A stretch of DNA of 33,932 nt from CAMBDS01 sp964355675. GTDB lineage: Bacteria > Electryoneota > AABM5-125-24 > Hatepunaeales > Hatepunaeaceae. The number at the start of each line of letters is the position of its first letter. Positions within the stretch are counted from its first letter, which is position 1. Both the position numbers and the translations under genes were made by a program. This document shows positions 30,606-33,932 of this stretch, in pieces. The notes under the pieces are model-generated. The model had not been told where the DNA came from. It ran no database searches and was given only the letters and a program-made list of their open reading frames with translations. The stretch is taken from NCBI GenBank assembly GCA_964355675.1, contig CAYHEC010000033.1, positions 1 to 33,932 on the forward strand, given 5' to 3'.

Positions 30606-30638
30606 TAATTAATAATTAAGAATTAATAATTAATAATA
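30599..30638. repeat. A+T-rich TTAATAATT array at the tldD stop
   Basis: Repeats of AATTAATAATTAA with the tldD stop codon inside the first unit; ends at 30638 in AATATG. Same family as the arrays after coxA and prfB. Confidence 0.8.
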
Positions 30639-30704
30639 TGGGTTTGAGGGACGAAATGCGGCAGTATCGGGAATCTGAGCGGATGCCAAGAGAGGACAAG
30701 GTAT

Positions 30705-31144
30705 ATGATAATCCGACCCGCTGAAGAGGGTGATCTTAGCGCGTGGGTAAAGTTGCAACACTCGCTTTGGCCCCACCATACTTTAGAAGAACTCGAAACT
30801 GATTCAAGGGAAGTACTTTCGAATGCCAACGAAATCTGCTTTCTTCTGATAGATCCGTCAGCAGGGGGGGCGGTTTTATTGAGTGCCGAATCTATCCTTC
30901 TAAACCGGAGTCCTATGCCCGTGTTGAGGGTTGGTATGTTGAACCTCTATACCGCCGACAAGGGTGGGGCGGTCAGCTCGTCAAGGCAGTCGAACGATGG
31001 TGTCTCCATCAAGCAATTCCAAGGCTCACTTCCGATACGAATCCTGACTATCCGATGAGCCCGACGGCGCACAGAAAAGCGGGGTTTCAAACATTGGCTC
31101 AGTTTACAATATTTTGCAAGAATTTAGGGACAACACATGAATGA
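30705..31144 (+). pseudogene. GNAT acetyltransferase (AAC(6')-like) disrupted by a frameshift in a G7 run
   Basis: Residues MIIRPAEEGDLSAWVKLQHSLWPHH...LLIDPSAGG match the N-terminus of AAC(6')-type GNAT proteins. Immediately after the run of seven G at 30864-30870 the frame changes: GFIECRIYPSKPESYARVEG, then VEPLYRRQGWGGQLV, with the acetyl-CoA-binding RRQGWGG loop, and AHRKAGFQ all lie in the +2 frame and continue to a stop at 31144. The uncorrected frame ends at 31058 with unrelated sequence. A single-base change in the homopolymer would restore a protein of about 146 residues. It may be a sequencing error, a phase-variable tract or true decay. The end overlaps the mntA-like gene by 8 bp. 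Confidence 0.85.
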
Positions 31145-31460
31145 CAGGGACCTTCCGGAGCCTTTAAAAGGAATTGATCCTCGCAAGATCGAGGATTTTG
31201 CCCGTAAATGGCGTGTTGAGGAGTTCTCTCTTTTTGGCTCGGTCTTGCGCGATGATTTCCGTCCCGATAGTGACGTCGATGTTCTGGTCCGATTGGGTGC
31301 CAAGACCGAACTTTCCCTTTTTGATTGGGTGGAAATGATACGTGAACTCAAATTAATGTTTGGAAGAGAAGTTGATCTAATTGAGGAATCAGGATTACGC
31401 AATCCGTTTCGGCGTAAGGGAATATTAGAGACACGGAAAGTCATTTATGCTTCCCAATGA
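31137..31460 (+). CDS. MntA-like nucleotidyltransferase antitoxin
   Basis: A 107-residue minimal nucleotidyltransferase. The signature GSVLRDDFRPDSDVDVLVRL contains G-S-x(n)-D-x-D metal ligands, and EVDLIEESGLRNPF follows as in MntA. In HepT/MntA (type VII) systems this antitoxin transfers AMP groups to a tyrosine of the toxin. It overlaps the HEPN gene at 31447 by 14 bp, which supports the pairing, and is itself overlapped by the acetyltransferase end. Confidence 0.9.
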   Translation: MNDRDLPEPLKGIDPRKIEDFARKWRVEEFSLFGSVLRDDFRPDSDVDVLVRLGAKTELSLFDWVEMIRELKLMFGREVDLIEESGLRNPFRRKGILETRKVIYASQ

Positions 31461-31794
31461 TAGAGACTTCGCCTATCTCTGGGATATGTTGGAAGCAGGA
31501 TCTACCGCTGTCGAATTCATTTCCAAGGCTCCAATTCATAAGTATTTGACCAATAAATTGCTTCGTTCCGGCGTCGAGAGACAGCTTGAGATATTTGGAG
31601 AGGCGGCGAATAAAGTGTCTAATCAGTTCAAGATTAGCCACCCAGAGATACCCTGGCGAGATATTATTGATCAGCGTAACGCTATTATTCATGAATATGG
31701 AGAAATTCGAAATGAGTTGATCTGGAGAATGACAAAGGTGCATCTCCCGATGATTCTTGAGAAACTAAAGTATTTAATTCCAAACCACTTATAA
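31447..31794 (+). CDS. HepT-like HEPN toxin (DUF86)
   Basis: A 115-residue all-helical HEPN ribonuclease-like protein. The active-site motif Rx4HxY is intact as RNAIIHEY, where the Tyr is the known target of AMPylation by MntA. Other DUF86 features are LLRSGVERQLEIFGEAANKVS and PEIPWRDIIDQRN. It starts inside the antitoxin gene. The pair is A+T-rich compared with tldD and the AAA+ gene that flank it. Confidence 0.92.
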   Translation: MLPNDRDFAYLWDMLEAGSTAVEFISKAPIHKYLTNKLLRSGVERQLEIFGEAANKVSNQFKISHPEIPWRDIIDQRNAIIHEYGEIRNELIWRMTKVHLPMILEKLKYLIPNHL

Positions 31795-31811
31795 ACTTCT
31801 GGTTAGAAACA

Positions 31812-32060
31812 ATGACCCAATGGGACTACCTTCGAGTCGATGTTCGCTATGGTGAACTCGGCTCACACGCCTGTTATGTCGATGGCGACCCGGCTGACAT
31901 TCCTATTTATGAAGGAGCGCTCGCCACTCGTCCTGATCGTGACCGGCTGTTTCACGACCTTGGCAGTCGTGGCTGGGAACTGGTTTCTTGCACGACCACA
32001 GGGCAGACTTGGGAATATATGTTCAAGCGACCTCGGGTTTCGAATGTGCGAAACGAATGA
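31812..32060 (+). CDS. DUF4177-like small protein
   Basis: An 82-residue protein with the arrangement WDYLRVDV...DRLFHDLGSRGWELVSCTTTGQTWEYMFKRP, which is the compact W-E-Y...L-x-x-x-G-x-x-GWELV...Y-x-F-K-R-P fold of DUF4177-type proteins. Function unknown. It follows the HEPN toxin by 17 bp, so it may be transcribed with it. Between its end and the next gene there is only a weak REP. Confidence 0.65.
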   Translation: MTQWDYLRVDVRYGELGSHACYVDGDPADIPIYEGALATRPDRDRLFHDLGSRGWELVSCTTTGQTWEYMFKRPRVSNVRNE

Positions 32061-32213
32061 ACTGCTGAACGAGGTTTCTTTGAAAAGAGTCTTAAACTCG
32101 AAATATTCCGGCATGAATCGACCGATTCGTTCGTTTAATATGAGAAAGGTCAATGAGCTTGTTGTCGGATTGAGAGAGTATAATTACCTGGTCGTGTTAT
32201 AGTTGCCCTTGAA

Positions 32214-32237
32214 GGACGGATTAAAATCCGCCCTCCA
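32214..32237. repeat. REP hairpin before the AAA+ gene
   Basis: GGACGGATT-AA-AATCCGCCC followed by TCC, a GGAG-headed stem on the - strand with one mismatch. Confidence 0.6.
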
Positions 32238-32263
32238 CGGGTAGAATTTAATCAAGAGGAATT

Positions 32264-33757
32264 TTGAACGAAGATAGAAATACCTTCCGCATCGATACTC
32301 GGGTCAGGGATCTACTGAACGATCCTATTCCCGACGCCGATGAACAAGGCCCGCCGCCCGGTTCCAAATCTCGCGAACCATCAATCGATGATATTCGCTT
32401 CGATATTCTGCCGGAAGACTTGATCGCCTATTTAAAGAACTACGTAGTCGGCCAGGATCATGCCGTGGAAGTCGTCGCAACCAAGATTTGCACCCACTTC
32501 CACCGCATGGCGCTGGAGCGCAAGCACTCCGAACTGCCTCGCATAGTCGGGCACGTTAAGTCGAATATCATGGTGATCGGACCGACTGGCGTTGGTAAGA
32601 CCTATCTTATCAAGTTGATCGCCAATAAACTCAATGTCCCTTTCGTAAAGGGTGACGCGACCAAGTTCTCCGAGACTGGGTATGTTGGCGGCGACGTCGA
32701 AGATTTGGTCAGGGAGCTTGTTCATCAAGTCGGTGGCGACATCAAGCTTGCTGAGTACGGTATCATATATATCGATGAGATCGACAAAATTGCTTCTTCG
32801 GGGAGCGTCTATGGGCCTGATGTTTCTCGCGGTGGCGTCCAGCGCAACCTCTTGAAACTAATGGAAGAGACCGAAGTCGATATGAAAGTCCCGCACGACC
32901 TTGCCAGTCAAATGGAGGCGGTCATTGAGACTCAACGTACCGGCAAGGCAACTCGTAAAAGAGTCAACACACGGAACATTTTGTTCGTGATGTCGGGAGC
33001 TTTTGGGGGACTGCCTGAGATTATCGCCCGACGCTTAAAGAAAGGCGGCATGGGGTTCACGGGCGAAGCAATGACCGGCGACGCCGATACCACGTTCCTG
33101 CTGAATAAGCTCCACTCCGCCGATCTGGTGCAATACGGCTTTGAGTCTGAGTTCGTCGGTAGAATTCCGGTGATGAGCTATCTGGACGAGTTGACTGAAG
33201 AGGGGCTGTACGGAGTGCTGAAGAATGCGAATAGTTCGGTCATTATCAGCAAGAAGCGCGACTTTGCGGCTTACGGGATTGACCTGACCTTCGATGATGA
33301 GGTGCTGAAGTTGATAGCCCGCGAGGCATCGCATCAAGGAACCGGGGCGAGGGGGTTGGTGGGGGTGATCGAGAGGATATTACTGCCCTTTGAGCGATCG
33401 TTGCCGTCGGCACATGCACGAAGAGTTCACATCACTGCGGCGGTGTTCCATGATCCGGAGGCGGGCTTGCGCGCTATTCTGCCGAAGGCGGTGGCGGAGG
33501 ATTTCTGTGAGCGATTTTTCAGCAAGAGCGGGATAAGGCTGGAGTTCACGCCTGCCGCGGAACTGGCGGCACATGCTGAGGCATCACGAGTGGGGATTGG
33601 GATGCGGAATTGGCTTGATATGGTGCTGAAGGATTATGAGCTGGGCTTAAAACTGACCGGCAAGGACCGCGTTAGTGTCACGCCGGACTTGCTTGCTGAT
33701 CCGAAGGGGTATCTGGAAAAGGCGGTGAAGAAGGCGTATAAGGAAAAAGTCAGGTAA
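32264..33757 (+). CDS. ClpX-like AAA+ unfoldase
   Basis: A 497-residue AAA+ ATPase of the ClpX/HslU group. Walker A is GPTGVGKT (106-113), Walker B IIYIDEID (167-174), the pore loop GYVGGDVED (139-147), arginine-finger region FESEFVGRIPV (about 293-303) and sensor 2 GTGARGLVGVIERIL (about 357-371). KKGGMGFTGEA (about 259-269) lies where ClpX has its KIGFGA loop, so docking to a ClpP-type peptidase is plausible. It lacks the N-terminal zinc domain of ClpX and instead has about 45 polar residues. It carries roughly 90 more residues at the C-terminus than ClpX. The start is TTG 32264 with AAGAGGA just upstream. It is probably a ClpX variant in addition to a housekeeping ClpX elsewhere. Confidence 0.85.
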   Translation: MNEDRNTFRIDTRVRDLLNDPIPDADEQGPPPGSKSREPSIDDIRFDILPEDLIAYLKNYVVGQDHAVEVVATKICTHFHRMALERKHSELPRIVGHVKSNIMVIGPTGVGKTYLIKLIANKLNVPFVKGDATKFSETGYVGGDVEDLVRELVHQVGGDIKLAEYGIIYIDEIDKIASSGSVYGPDVSRGGVQRNLLKLMEETEVDMKVPHDLASQMEAVIETQRTGKATRKRVNTRNILFVMSGAFGGLPEIIARRLKKGGMGFTGEAMTGDADTTFLLNKLHSADLVQYGFESEFVGRIPVMSYLDELTEEGLYGVLKNANSSVIISKKRDFAAYGIDLTFDDEVLKLIAREASHQGTGARGLVGVIERILLPFERSLPSAHARRVHITAAVFHDPEAGLRAILPKAVAEDFCERFFSKSGIRLEFTPAAELAAHAEASRVGIGMRNWLDMVLKDYELGLKLTGKDRVSVTPDLLADPKGYLEKAVKKAYKEKVR

Positions 33758-33932
33758 GTGGGCAAGTGGGGAAGTGGGAAAGTGCGAAAGTGGGCAAGTG
33801 GCAAGTGGCAAGTGGCAAGTGGGCAAGTGGCAAGTGGGCAAGTGGGCAAGTGGCAAGGGGGCAAGGGGCGAGTGGGCAAGTGGGAAGGGGGAGAGGGGGG
33901 AGGGGGCAAGTGGGAAGGGGGAGGGGGGGGAG
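33752..33932. repeat. Octamer minisatellite after the AAA+ gene, running off the window
   Basis: Begins at the stop (GGTAAGTGGGCAAGTGG) and continues as GAAAGTGC, GCAAGTGG and, towards the end, GGAAGGGG-like degenerate units to the end of the window. Longest of the four arrays. Confidence 0.85.

Noticed and set aside
32044..32202. Small 52-codon frame after the DUF4177-like gene
   Set aside because: Overlaps the preceding gene, has no ribosome site and no recognisable family; possible but unsupported.

Overview
This looks like a metagenome-derived scaffold from an uncultured, aerobically respiring, Gram-negative bacterium. It contains lipoproteins with clear lipoboxes, an exact 100-N assembly gap at 12652-12751, and GTG/TTG starts beside ATG. 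The respiratory gene set is an Alternative Complex III (ACIII) module feeding a caa3-type oxidase with a YSHPAVY motif, as described in Rhodothermus. It fits a member of the FCB group or a nearby candidate phylum, but the sequence alone does not allow assignment. Every gene I can support lies on the + strand.

Layout. 1-1047: a REP-associated tyrosine transposase (RAYT) flanked by REP hairpin clusters, with a ten-copy 15-bp array just upstream. 1048-3297: two membrane proteins with related N-termini. 3298-3955: no protein gene, but REP modules and a tRNA-like element. 3956-15261: the respiratory cluster actC-actD-actE-actF, a small membrane protein, a SCO protein, coxB (with fused cytochrome c), coxA, coxC, coxD, a second SCO protein and a DUF420/CtaM-like protein, closed by a strong terminator at 15439-15478. 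actA and actB, normally the first genes of this operon, are not in the window. 15609-17768: a fibronectin type III lipoprotein. 18045-21859: a biotin carboxylase, a membrane protein, a DUF3467 protein and prfB with its programmed frameshift. 22091-28920: an accessory stretch with a DUF6883/DUF4926 pair, a DUF262/DUF1524 restriction-like protein, several RelE/ParE and MazF-type toxin-antitoxin pairs, an orphan antitoxin and a lipoprotein. 29160-33757: tldD, a frameshifted acetyltransferase, a MntA/HepT pair, a DUF4177-like protein and a ClpX-like AAA+ ATPase.

The most striking feature is the repeat landscape. Almost every intergenic gap holds small palindromes whose stem sequences differ between families, but which share a layout: read on the - strand, a GTAG, GGAG or GTAC head precedes a perfect stem-loop. 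That is the layout of RAYT substrates, and a RAYT is present. These hairpins often sit between a translationally coupled start and the conserved N-terminus of the next gene (gene at 2731, actE, the first SCO gene, coxA). Two minisatellite families, an octamer GAAAGTGN and an A+T-rich TTAATAATT array, occur directly at stop codons.
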